This document shows, one piece after another, positions 36,065 to 43,952 of a stretch of DNA of 64,000 nucleotides. The stretch covers positions 744,001-808,000 of the forward strand of contig CAWFAP010000001.1 in the NCBI GenBank assembly GCA_963813975.1, given 5' to 3'. The DNA is from RYN-230 sp963813975. Lineage in GTDB: Bacteria > Actinomycetota > Actinomycetes > Streptosporangiales > Streptosporangiaceae. The notes under the pieces are model-generated. The model saw only the letters and a list, made by a program, of their open reading frames with translations, did not search any database and had not been told where the DNA came from. Every line of letters starts with the position of its first letter. Position 1 is the stretch's first letter. The position numbers and the translations under genes were made by a program.

Positions 36065-38446
36065 ATGGCAGGCACCGACAGGGCAGTCAACCGGACCGGC
36101 GGTGACAGGGACAAGTCCCTGGAGACTGCGCTGGCCCAGATCGAACGGCAATTCGGCCGGGGCTCGATCATGCGGCTCGGTGACGAGGTCCGCGCGCCGA
36201 TGGAAGTGATCCCCACCGGCGCCATCGCGCTGGACGTCGCGCTGGGCATCGGCGGCCTGCCCCGGGGCCGGGTTGTCGAGATCTACGGACCCGAGGGGAG
36301 CGGGAAAGCGCTCGCTCTGGACACGCCGATCCCGACGCCCAAGGGCTGGACCACGATGGGCGAGCTGTCAGCAGGCCAGGAGGTGTTCGCCGGGGATGGC
36401 TCGACCACCCGGGTAACCTTCACCACGCCTGTCATGACGGATCATGAGTGCTTCCGAGTCAGGTTCTCCGACGGCACGGAGATCGTCGCTGACGCGGACC
36501 ATCAATGGGTCACGACCACGCTGTGGGGCCGTACGGAGCGGTGGTCTCCGGCGGTCGTGACCACGCGGGACATGAGGGCGACCCTGTGGGCGCGAGACGG
36601 CCACACGCTTAACCATGCGGTCCAGACTTGCGGCCCGCTGGAATATCCGGCCCAGGAACTCCCGGTAGCGCCGTACACGCTGGGGGCGTGGCTGGGTGAC
36701 GGAAGCACGGACGACGCCAGGATCACCTGCATGGACCCGGAGATCCTGGACGAGATCAAGCGTGACGGTTACATGATTCGCCGCAGCAATCCCAATCAGG
36801 ATGACCGGACTCCCACGTACCGAATCACAACGGTGCGCGAACGGTCGGTCTGCTCGCTGGCAAGCCCGCACTGCTCGACCAGTGGGGCCGCGATCGCACG
36901 GGGTTTGTGCAAGAACCACTATGAGGTCGAGCGCCGGGCAGGCCGACTCCCCGAGTGGCCTATGCATCACGCAGTGTCGGTGCGGGGGCAATTGCGTGAG
37001 CTAGGGGTCCTTGGAAGCAAGCGCATCCCGGAACGTTATCTGCACGGCTCCGTTGCCCAGCGGCTTGCGCTCCTGCAGGGACTCATGGACACCGATGGAA
37101 CTGTGAGCGCCGGCGGATCGGGTGCTGGCCGGGGATTCGGCACGGCCGCATGTGAGTTCAGCGTGACGAGCGAGCGACTGGCCAGCGGCGCGCTTGAGTT
37201 GCTGCTTGGTCTTGGCATCAAAGTCACGATGCGCGAGGCGCCTGCGGTACTCCATGGGCGTGTGGTCGGCACCCGGTATCGGCTGGGCTTCCAGACAGAA
37301 CTGCCGGTGTTCCGCCTGCCCCGGAAGGCGACCCGGCTCACGCCGATGCGCACGCGCAAGTCGAAGCTCAGGTACGTGACGGCCGTCGAGCCGGCTTCCT
37401 CGGTACCCGTCCGCTGCATCCAGGTGGACCACCCGACCCACACGTACCTGGCAGGACGCGAATGTGTACCGACACACAACACCACTCTCGCCTTGCATGC
37501 GCTGGCTAGCGCGCAGAAGGCCGGGGGGATCGCCGCGTTCATCGACGCCGAGCACGCGCTGGACCCGGACTATGCGAAGAAGCTCGGCGTGGACACCGAC
37601 GCGCTGCTCGTCTCCCAGCCGGACACCGGGGAGCAGGCCCTGGAGATCGCGGACATGCTGATCCGCTCCGGGGCGATCGACGTTGTCGTCATCGACTCGG
37701 TGGCCGCGCTGGTGCCCCGGGCTGAGATCGAGGGCGAGATGGGCGACAGCCACGTGGGCCTCCAGGCCCGGCTGATGTCCCAGGCCCTGCGGAAGATCAC
37801 CGGCGCGCTGAGCCAGACCAAAACCACCGCCATTTTCATCAATCAGCTTCGTGAAAAGGTAGGTGTCATGTTCGGTTCGCCCGAAACGACCAGCGGCGGC
37901 CGGGCGCTCAAGTTCTACGCGTCGGTGCGGCTCGACGTGCGCCGGATCGAGACGCTGAAGGACGGCACCGAGGCCGTGGGCAGCCGGACCCGGATCAAGG
38001 TGGTCAAGAACAAGTGCAGTCCGCCGTTCAAGGTCGCGGAGTGCGACATCATCTTCGGCACCGGGATCAGCCGGGAGGGCGGCCTGATCGACCTGGGGGT
38101 CGAGCAGTCCATCGTCCGCAAGTCGGGGGCCTGGTACACCTACGAGGGCGATCAGCTCGGCCAGGGCAAGGAGAACTCCCGCAACTTCCTGCGGGACAAC
38201 CCGGACCTCGCGAACGAGATCGAGAAGAAGATCAAGGAGAAGCTCGGCGTCGGGCCGCGCGTCGACGCGGAAGCTGCCCCGGCCGCCGGAGCCAGCGCTA
38301 ACGGGTCGGCGGCTAACGGGTCGGCGGCCGGCGGTCCGGCGGCCGGTGGTCCCGTGACGGGTGCCCCGGTGGGCCGGGCAGCGGCCGGCCGGGCGCCCGG
38401 CGGCCGGGGGGCGGGTGCGCCGGCTGGCGTGGGCGGCGGTGCCTGA
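36065..38446 (+). CDS. recA: Recombinase RecA precursor with in-frame intein
   Basis: RecA performs homologous strand exchange and triggers LexA self-cleavage. The open frame encodes 793 residues; removing a 391-residue intein leaves a 402-residue RecA. The N-extein ends with Walker A up to Lys81 (EIYGPEGSGK). The C-extein resumes with TTLALHALASAQKAGG and continues through VVVIDSVAALVPRAEIEG, the loop FGSPETTSGGRALKFY and IKVVKNKCSPPFKVAE. The C-terminus is an unusual Ala/Gly/Pro-rich tail of about 55 residues. ATG at 36065 follows GGGAG. An SOS box lies upstream, and recX overlaps the stop. Confidence 0.96.
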   Translation: MAGTDRAVNRTGGDRDKSLETALAQIERQFGRGSIMRLGDEVRAPMEVIPTGAIALDVALGIGGLPRGRVVEIYGPEGSGKALALDTPIPTPKGWTTMGELSAGQEVFAGDGSTTRVTFTTPVMTDHECFRVRFSDGTEIVADADHQWVTTTLWGRTERWSPAVVTTRDMRATLWARDGHTLNHAVQTCGPLEYPAQELPVAPYTLGAWLGDGSTDDARITCMDPEILDEIKRDGYMIRRSNPNQDDRTPTYRITTVRERSVCSLASPHCSTSGAAIARGLCKNHYEVERRAGRLPEWPMHHAVSVRGQLRELGVLGSKRIPERYLHGSVAQRLALLQGLMDTDGTVSAGGSGAGRGFGTAACEFSVTSERLASGALELLLGLGIKVTMREAPAVLHGRVVGTRYRLGFQTELPVFRLPRKATRLTPMRTRKSKLRYVTAVEPASSVPVRCIQVDHPTHTYLAGRECVPTHNTTLALHALASAQKAGGIAAFIDAEHALDPDYAKKLGVDTDALLVSQPDTGEQALEIADMLIRSGAIDVVVIDSVAALVPRAEIEGEMGDSHVGLQARLMSQALRKITGALSQTKTTAIFINQLREKVGVMFGSPETTSGGRALKFYASVRLDVRRIETLKDGTEAVGSRTRIKVVKNKCSPPFKVAECDIIFGTGISREGGLIDLGVEQSIVRKSGAWYTYEGDQLGQGKENSRNFLRDNPDLANEIEKKIKEKLGVGPRVDAEAAPAAGASANGSAANGSAAGGPAAGGPVTGAPVGRAAAGRAPGGRGAGAPAGVGGGA
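36308..37480 (+). other. Class 3 intein with LAGLIDADG endonuclease, inserted in RecA Walker A
   Basis: The intein is 391 residues, Ala1 to Asn391, placed between Lys81 and the following Thr of GPEGSGK|TT. Residue 1 is Ala (ALALDTPIPTPKGW), not Cys or Ser. The class 3 triad is complete: Trp67 two residues after the block B His (DADHQW), Cys370 at block F position 4 (VRCIQV) and Thr389 before His390-Asn391 (PTHN), with Thr as +1 extein residue. Endonuclease motifs are LGAWLGDG (125-132) and LLQGLMDTDG (255-264). Between them Cys182, Cys189, Cys201 and His204 form a zinc-finger-like insert. Codon use is less GC-extreme than the exteins, consistent with horizontal arrival. RecA cannot bind ATP until splicing occurs. 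Confidence 0.93.
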
Positions 38447-39092
38447 CCGGCCAGCGACCAGGCCGCGCGCGGTGTCCCGGCCCGGCCCGCGGGCCGGGCC
38501 GGATCCGGACAAGCGGGCCCGGCCGGGCGAGGCGGACGACGGCGACGGCATGGACCCCGACGAGCAGGCCCGGCAGCTCTGCCTGCGGCTGCTCACCGGG
38601 CGGCCGCGGACCCGGGCCCAGCTCGCGGAGGCCATGCGCCGCCGCGGCGTGCCCGATGACGCGGCCGACGCGGTCCTGGCTCGTTTCGCCGAGGTAGGCC
38701 TGATCGACGACGCGGCGTTCGCCCGCGCCTGGGTCGAATCCCGGCACCACGGCCGGGGGCTGGCCCGGCGGGCACTCTCGGCGGAGCTCAAGCAGCGCGG
38801 CGTTGACGGCGAGGACATCAGCGCGGCCGTGAGCGCCCTCGATCCCGCCGACGAGATCGCCACCGCGCAGCGGCTGGTGGCGAAGGGCCTCGCCGCCAGC
38901 CGGGGCAAGCCGCTGGAGACCCGCATCCGGAGGCTCGTCGGGTTGCTGGCGCGGAAGGGATATCCGGCACCGGTCGCCTACCGTGTGGTCCGGGAGGCCC
39001 TCGATCAGGAGGGCGCCGACACTGCGGCGGCCGGGATCGATCTCGACGACATGGCGCTGACCATTGCCGATACGGATGCGGACCCGGCGTAA
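38439..39092 (+). CDS. recX: Regulatory protein RecX
   Basis: RecX binds RecA filaments and limits their activity. It shows the three-helix-repeat pattern: ARQLCLRLLTGRPRTRAQLA, LIDDAAFARAWVESRHHGRG, LARRALSAELKQRGV and RIRRLVGLLARKGYPAPVAYRVV. The start is uncertain: GTG at 38439, overlapping the recA stop by eight bases, gives 217 residues with a basic/Pro-rich lead. ATG at 38550 (MDPDEQARQLC) gives 180 residues, closer to the usual size. Overlap with recA implies coupled expression. Confidence 0.88.
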   Translation: MPDRPATRPRAVSRPGPRAGPDPDKRARPGEADDGDGMDPDEQARQLCLRLLTGRPRTRAQLAEAMRRRGVPDDAADAVLARFAEVGLIDDAAFARAWVESRHHGRGLARRALSAELKQRGVDGEDISAAVSALDPADEIATAQRLVAKGLAASRGKPLETRIRRLVGLLARKGYPAPVAYRVVREALDQEGADTAAAGIDLDDMALTIADTDADPA

Positions 39093-39266
39093 GGCGTTCC
39101 CGGGACCCGTTCAGCCCGGGTTTGGGCCTTTGGTAGCTGGCCAGTCGCACAGGGTAACAATCGAGAAGTTCGCCACTGACTGCTTGCCCAAAACGTTATC
39201 TCCGCTTAACCTCACGGCAGCGAGGTGTTACTCCGCGCCATGCGGATGAAAACGAGTAAATATGGC

Positions 39267-39290
39267 CCGTGACCGCCTGAAGGGTCACGG
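39267..39290. terminator. Perfect 8-bp inverted repeat in the recX-rny spacer
   Basis: CCGTGACC and GGTCACGG flank an 8-nt loop, 174 bp after recX, at the end of a relatively AT-rich pocket (39160-39265). It could be a recX terminator or an operator. The 811-bp spacer 39093-39903 contains no credible gene. Confidence 0.4.
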
Positions 39291-39523
39291 ACTTTGACTG
39301 GTTCTGGCCCGGGCGGGGACGCTCATCCGGGCCCGATAGGCCCGTCCGGATCCCTGGAAAAGGACCCGGCGGGCCACCGCAGGACGGCCGGGCCACGGCC
39401 CGGACGGGACTCAGGTCCGCGTGCTTTCCACGAAAGACCGCGAACGCTTTGGCCGGTGCTGGCTGCCCGGGAGCCACCCGGGTGGCCCGGGCCGGGCCAG
39501 ATCTGCCGGCCGCGGTCCAGCTG

Positions 39524-39756
39524 ACGCTGGATCTGGCCGGTACCGATCCGGCCAGGACCGATCTGGCCAGCAGGCCGGACCGATCCGGCCGGCGGCCCGC
39601 GCTTCTGGGCCGGGCTGGCCGAGTCGGCCCACCGGCCCGGCTGGCCATGCCGGGCTGGGTCAGCTGACCTGGATCAGCTCAGCCGGGCTGGACTAGCTCA
39701 GCTGGCTGGCGAGCTGGCCGCTGGCCAGGGCTGGCTGGCCAGGCCTGCGCGGCCAT
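39524..39756. repeat. Degenerate short repeats between recX and rny
   Basis: ACCGATCYGGCC occurs at 39542-39553, 39557-39568 and 39579-39590. Downstream, GCTGG and CTGGCC words recur almost continuously to about 39756. Reading frames across it are repetitive and unlike any known protein, so it appears non-coding. Confidence 0.6.
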
Positions 39757-39903
39757 CGCGGAGGCGCGCCCCGGACCTCGAGTCAGTTGCGCGGCCGGCC
39801 GCCACGCCGCGGCCGGTGGATGGCGGGCATGACCCCTCGCTCAGGGATTACCCCTGGCACCACACCCTGGTGCCGGGGTCGGCGAGCAGGATTGGGGTGT
39901 GCC

Positions 39904-41547
39904 ATGAGCAGCGCAATCTCTCTCGTTATCGGGGCAGTTGGGCTGCTGGCCGCCGTGTTCGCGCTGATCGTCGTGCTGCGCAGGCCGCCAGGCCGGGACC
40001 AGTCCGCTGTGGCCGCGGCACCCGCGGCCGGGGCAGCCCGCGCGGATGTCGCCGCGGAAACCAGTGCCGCGGCCCAGCGGACGCTGGAGGAAGCCAGCCG
40101 GGCGGCCGATCAGGTCCGGGCCCGGGCGGAGACAGACGCCGCTGCCATCGTGCGCGAAGCCGGGCTGGCCGCCGACAAGGCCGCCCAGGTCAGCCAGAAC
40201 GCCGACGAGGAACTGCGCGCGGCCCGGGCCGGGGCCCGCGATTTGCGCGCCGATCTCGAGCGGCGCGAAGCCCGGCTGGCCGAACGGGAGAGCCGCCTGG
40301 ACGCTGAGATCGGGAAGCTGGAAGAACGCTCCGCAGGCCTGGAGCAGATCCGCGCCGATCTGGAAACCCGCCGGGCCGGGCTGGACCGGCTGGATGAGGA
40401 ACGTCGCCAGGTCCTGGAGCAGGCTGCCGGGCTGACCGCCGATCAGGCCAAGGCGGAGCTCGTCGCGGGCATCCAGAACCAGGCCAAGCGCGAAGCCGCC
40501 CTGCTGGTCCGGGACACCGAGAACGCGGCCCGGCGGGACGGCGAGGAACGGGCCCGGCGGATCGTTACCCTGGCCATCCAGCGGGTGGCCAGCGAGCAGA
40601 CCAGTGAGTCCGTCGTCTCCGTGCTGCACCTTCCGGGCGACGAGATGAAAGGCCGGATCATCGGCCGGGAAGGCCGGAACATCCGGGCCTTCGAGTCGGT
40701 CACCGGGGTCAACCTCATCATCGACGACACCCCCGAAGCGGTCCTGCTCTCCTGCTTCGACCCCGTGCGCCGTGAGGTGGGCCGGCTCACCCTGGAGCGG
40801 CTCGTCCTGGACGGCCGGATCCACCCGCAGCGCATCGAGGAAGCCTACGAGCGCAGCAAGGGCGAGGTGGAACAGCTGTGCGTGCGCGCGGGTGAGGACG
40901 CCATGGTGGAGCTGTCCATCACCGACCTGCACCCGGAGCTGGTCACCCTGCTCGGCCGGCTGCGCTACCGCACTTCCTACGGCCAGAACGTGCTCCGCCA
41001 CCTGGTCGAGTCCGCCCACATCGCGGGCATGATGGCCAGCGAGCTCGGTATGGACCCGGTCCTGCTGAAACGTTGCACGGTGCTGCACGACGTGGGCAAG
41101 GCCCTGACCCACGAGGTCGAGGGCAGCCACGCCCTGATCGGCGCGGAGATCGCGCGGCGCTACGGCGAGCCCGCGGATGTGGTGCACGCGATCGAGGCGC
41201 ACCACAACGAGGTCGAGGTCCGCACGGTCGAGGCCGTGCTCACCCAGGCCGCCGACGCGATCAGCGGTGGCCGTCCGGGGGCCCGCCGCGAGTCGCTGGA
41301 GGCGTACGTGAAGCGGCTGGAGCGGCTCGAGCAGATCGCCACCGCCCAGCCCGGGGTGGAGAAGGTGTTCGCCATGCAGGCGGGCCGGGAGATCCGGGTC
41401 ATGGTCAAGCCGGAGCGGGTGGACGATATCCAGGCTCAGGTGATCGCGCGGGACGTGGCTAAGCAGGTGGAAGAGGAACTCACCTACCCGGGCCAGATCC
41501 GGGTCACGGTCGTCCGGGAGTCGCGGGCTACCGAGTTCGCCCGCTGA
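39904..41547 (+). CDS. rny: Ribonuclease Y
   Basis: A membrane-anchored endoribonuclease that initiates mRNA decay. The 547-residue product has an N-terminal membrane helix (ISLVIGAVGLLAAVFALIVV) and a long Ala/Glu/Arg-rich coiled coil (about 50-190). A KH domain contains GRIIGREGRNIRAFE, and an HD domain contains VLHDVGKALTHE near residue 394. The C-terminal domain has VKRLERLEQIATAQPGVEKV. ATG at 39904 is preferred over a longer frame opening at 39787 because the membrane helix directly follows it. RNase J is encoded at 2875, so both RNase types are present. Confidence 0.95.
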   Translation: MSSAISLVIGAVGLLAAVFALIVVLRRPPGRDQSAVAAAPAAGAARADVAAETSAAAQRTLEEASRAADQVRARAETDAAAIVREAGLAADKAAQVSQNADEELRAARAGARDLRADLERREARLAERESRLDAEIGKLEERSAGLEQIRADLETRRAGLDRLDEERRQVLEQAAGLTADQAKAELVAGIQNQAKREAALLVRDTENAARRDGEERARRIVTLAIQRVASEQTSESVVSVLHLPGDEMKGRIIGREGRNIRAFESVTGVNLIIDDTPEAVLLSCFDPVRREVGRLTLERLVLDGRIHPQRIEEAYERSKGEVEQLCVRAGEDAMVELSITDLHPELVTLLGRLRYRTSYGQNVLRHLVESAHIAGMMASELGMDPVLLKRCTVLHDVGKALTHEVEGSHALIGAEIARRYGEPADVVHAIEAHHNEVEVRTVEAVLTQAADAISGGRPGARRESLEAYVKRLERLEQIATAQPGVEKVFAMQAGREIRVMVKPERVDDIQAQVIARDVAKQVEEELTYPGQIRVTVVRESRATEFAR

Positions 41548-41576
41548 CGAGGGAGGAAACTCGCGGCCGGCCGAAC

Positions 41577-43838
41577 TCAGCCCGCGGAATTGGCCACTGC
41601 AGCCCCTGCGGCCCCCGCCCCAGCGGCCCCCGCGGCGGCCGTATGCCCGGTCCCGGCCTCCTGGCTCGTCCCCGCGTCCTGCGCCTCGCCGGACTCCAGG
41701 GCCGCGCCCTCCGGCCCGGCCGCCTCCTGGGCTGCCATCGCCTCCTGGGCCGCCTTCCGGGGCTCGGTCAGGGTCAGCTGCGGGATGCCGGGCGGGGTGA
41801 AGCCGAGCACCTGCCCGTAGAACGACAGCTCGGCCTCCAGCGCGGCGATAATCGTCTCCGCCCGACGGAAGCCATGCGACTCGCCCTTGAACGTGAGCAG
41901 TGCGTGCCGGATCCCGTGGGCGGACAGGTCGGCCGCGATGCTCTCGGCCTGCCGGGGCGGCACGATCGGGTCCTCGAGGCCCTGGAGCAGCAGGACCGGG
42001 CAGGTCGCGTCGGTCACGTGGCCGGCCGGGGAGCGCTCCGCGTAGACGTATTCGAAGCCGGGCAGCGGGCCGATCAGGCCGTCCAGGTAGTGCGACTCGA
42101 AATCGTGGGTCTCGGCCGCGAACTCCCGCAGGTCAGCCACCCCGAAGTAGGACGCCGCCGCGCTGAACACCGGGTGCTTGGCCGCGTGGGTGGTGACGGC
42201 GGCCAGCGCCGTCCAGCCGCCCGCCGACGCACCCCGGATCCCGAGGCGGCGCGGGTCGGCCTCATCCTTATCGGCCAGGGCCAGCCCGGCGGACACCGCG
42301 TCCTCCACGTCCACCACGCCCCACTGCATGCGCAGCCGCTCCCGGTAACTGCGCCCGTATCCGGTGGACCCCCCGTAGTTCACGTCAACGACGCCGATAC
42401 CCCGGCTGGTGAAGTACGCCTTCTCCAGGTCGAGCAGGCCGACCACGTGCGAGGTCGGGCCGCCGTGGGCCCAGACGATGTACGGCGGCAGTTCGCCGTC
42501 CGGGGCCACGGCCTCCGGGTGGGTCGGCGGGTACACCAGCGCGTGCACGTTGCGGCCATACTGGCCCTCCAGCAGGACCTGGCTCGGCACGGGCAGGTAC
42601 CCGGCCGCGGGCACGTCCTCGGACTCCTGGCGCAGCACCTCGGACTTCCCGGTGGCCGCGTCGATCCGGACCACGGACAGCGGGGTCTGCGGGCCGCCGG
42701 CCACCGCCACGATCGTCGTCCCGTCCGCGGACATCCCGGACAGGAACTGCTGGAAAGGCACCTCGAGGTCGGAGAGCTCGCCCGTCTCCGGGTCGAGCAG
42801 GCCCAGCCCCATGCCGCCCTGGCCGTGCAGGACGGCCAGGCGGCCGTCGCCGAGCATGGCGTACGGCCGCCCGCCCAGCTGCCACAGTGGCTCGGCGAAC
42901 TCCTCCTCGGCCGGGTACAGCGCCTGGGCCGGCTCGCCGACCAGGCCGACCTGGTACACGTTCCACCACCCGGGCCAGTCCGAGACCACGTACAGGCTGG
43001 TCTCGTCGCGCCACACCGGCGCCAGCACGGACTCTCTCATTCCGCCCTTAACCAGCCGCCCGCGTCCCAGCACCCCCTCGGATATCTGGGCTACCCGCAA
43101 TTCAGTCCCGTCCCACGGCATCCGCGGGTGATTCCAGCAGATCCAGGCCAGCCGGCTCCCATCCGGTGACAATGTCGGAAAGGCGAAAAAATCCGGGCCA
43201 CTGACCAGTTCACGGATAGCCGCGGGGTCCTCGGCGGCGCTCCCGTCCAGCGGCACGGCGACGAGGCTGCGGGTGATCTTGCCGCCCTCGTGCCGCTCCT
43301 GGACACACCACACCTCCTGCCTGTCCGCTGACAAGATGAAGTCCGCGAAGCGCAGCGTGGTCGGCGCGCCGTCCGCAGGCGGCGGGGTCAAGGGGGCCGG
43401 GGCGGCTGCCTCCGCCGCCGACTCCGCATTCTTCCGCTTGGTATTCACCGGCTCGGCCGCCAGGTAAAGCCTCTGGTCGTCATAGTTCGCAAAAACAATG
43501 GCGCGTCCCGCCCGGTCGGCAGCGCCGCTCTGGCCATCCCCGGGCTGGCTATCCGGGGTCTGGCCGGGCACCGGCAGGTAAGCCCGCCCGCCGTATTCAT
43601 GCACCCGGCTGCGCGCATTCCACGGGGCGGGCAGCATGGCCCGCTGCTGGCCGGCCGCGTCACAGCGCACCACCGTCACCCGGCCACCCTCGTCCGGGCG
43701 GCCCTCCTGCCACCACACGTCCGTGCCCGTGACCATGGGGTAGGAGATCAGCACCTGCCCCTTGGCCACGTCGGCCGCGGTGATGGGGGAGGGCCAGGCG
43801 CCGTAGGGGATTCGGGGAGCTGAAACGCTGTCTGTCAT
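41577..43838 (-). CDS. S9 family peptidase (prolyl oligopeptidase type)
   Basis: A 753-residue serine peptidase of the dipeptidyl aminopeptidase/acylaminoacyl-peptidase group. The N-terminal beta-propeller is followed by an alpha/beta hydrolase domain with nucleophile Ser538 in IRGASAGGWTAL, Asp in LLQGLEDPIVPPRQAE and His in KGESHGFRRAE. The segment YGGSTGYGRSYRERL is typical. No signal peptide, so cytoplasmic. The last 55 residues are an Ala/Gly/Glu-rich low-complexity tail of unknown role. It is divergent from miaB across 114 bp that contain a direct repeat. Confidence 0.92.
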   Translation of the reverse strand: MTDSVSAPRIPYGAWPSPITAADVAKGQVLISYPMVTGTDVWWQEGRPDEGGRVTVVRCDAAGQQRAMLPAPWNARSRVHEYGGRAYLPVPGQTPDSQPGDGQSGAADRAGRAIVFANYDDQRLYLAAEPVNTKRKNAESAAEAAAPAPLTPPPADGAPTTLRFADFILSADRQEVWCVQERHEGGKITRSLVAVPLDGSAAEDPAAIRELVSGPDFFAFPTLSPDGSRLAWICWNHPRMPWDGTELRVAQISEGVLGRGRLVKGGMRESVLAPVWRDETSLYVVSDWPGWWNVYQVGLVGEPAQALYPAEEEFAEPLWQLGGRPYAMLGDGRLAVLHGQGGMGLGLLDPETGELSDLEVPFQQFLSGMSADGTTIVAVAGGPQTPLSVVRIDAATGKSEVLRQESEDVPAAGYLPVPSQVLLEGQYGRNVHALVYPPTHPEAVAPDGELPPYIVWAHGGPTSHVVGLLDLEKAYFTSRGIGVVDVNYGGSTGYGRSYRERLRMQWGVVDVEDAVSAGLALADKDEADPRRLGIRGASAGGWTALAAVTTHAAKHPVFSAAASYFGVADLREFAAETHDFESHYLDGLIGPLPGFEYVYAERSPAGHVTDATCPVLLLQGLEDPIVPPRQAESIAADLSAHGIRHALLTFKGESHGFRRAETIIAALEAELSFYGQVLGFTPPGIPQLTLTEPRKAAQEAMAAQEAAGPEGAALESGEAQDAGTSQEAGTGHTAAAGAAGAGAAGAAVANSAG

Positions 43839-43872
43839 GGGGGATATCGTCTACCATTCGCGGGTCTGCCAC

Positions 43873-43923
43873 GGGAGATTTCCGGACATGCCACGGGACT
43901 CCCCGGGGAGATTCCGGACATGC
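43873..43923. repeat. Direct repeat in the S9 peptidase-miaB promoter region
   Basis: GGGAGATTTCCGGACATGC (43873-43891) recurs as GGGAGATTCCGGACATGC (43906-43923), differing by one T. Both copies lie in the 114-bp divergent intergenic region, so they could be regulator sites or a local duplication. Confidence 0.6.
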
Positions 43924-43952
43924 TGCGCAGTGCGCGTACCCTCGGATGCGAA

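Noticed and set aside
37001..38926. Long open frame antisense to recA and recX
   Set aside because: It crosses the intein/extein border and the recX start without any coding signature of its own.
39196..39696. Several small open frames in the recX-rny spacer
   Set aside because: Repetitive composition, no ribosome-binding sites and no similarity to known proteins; treated as non-coding.
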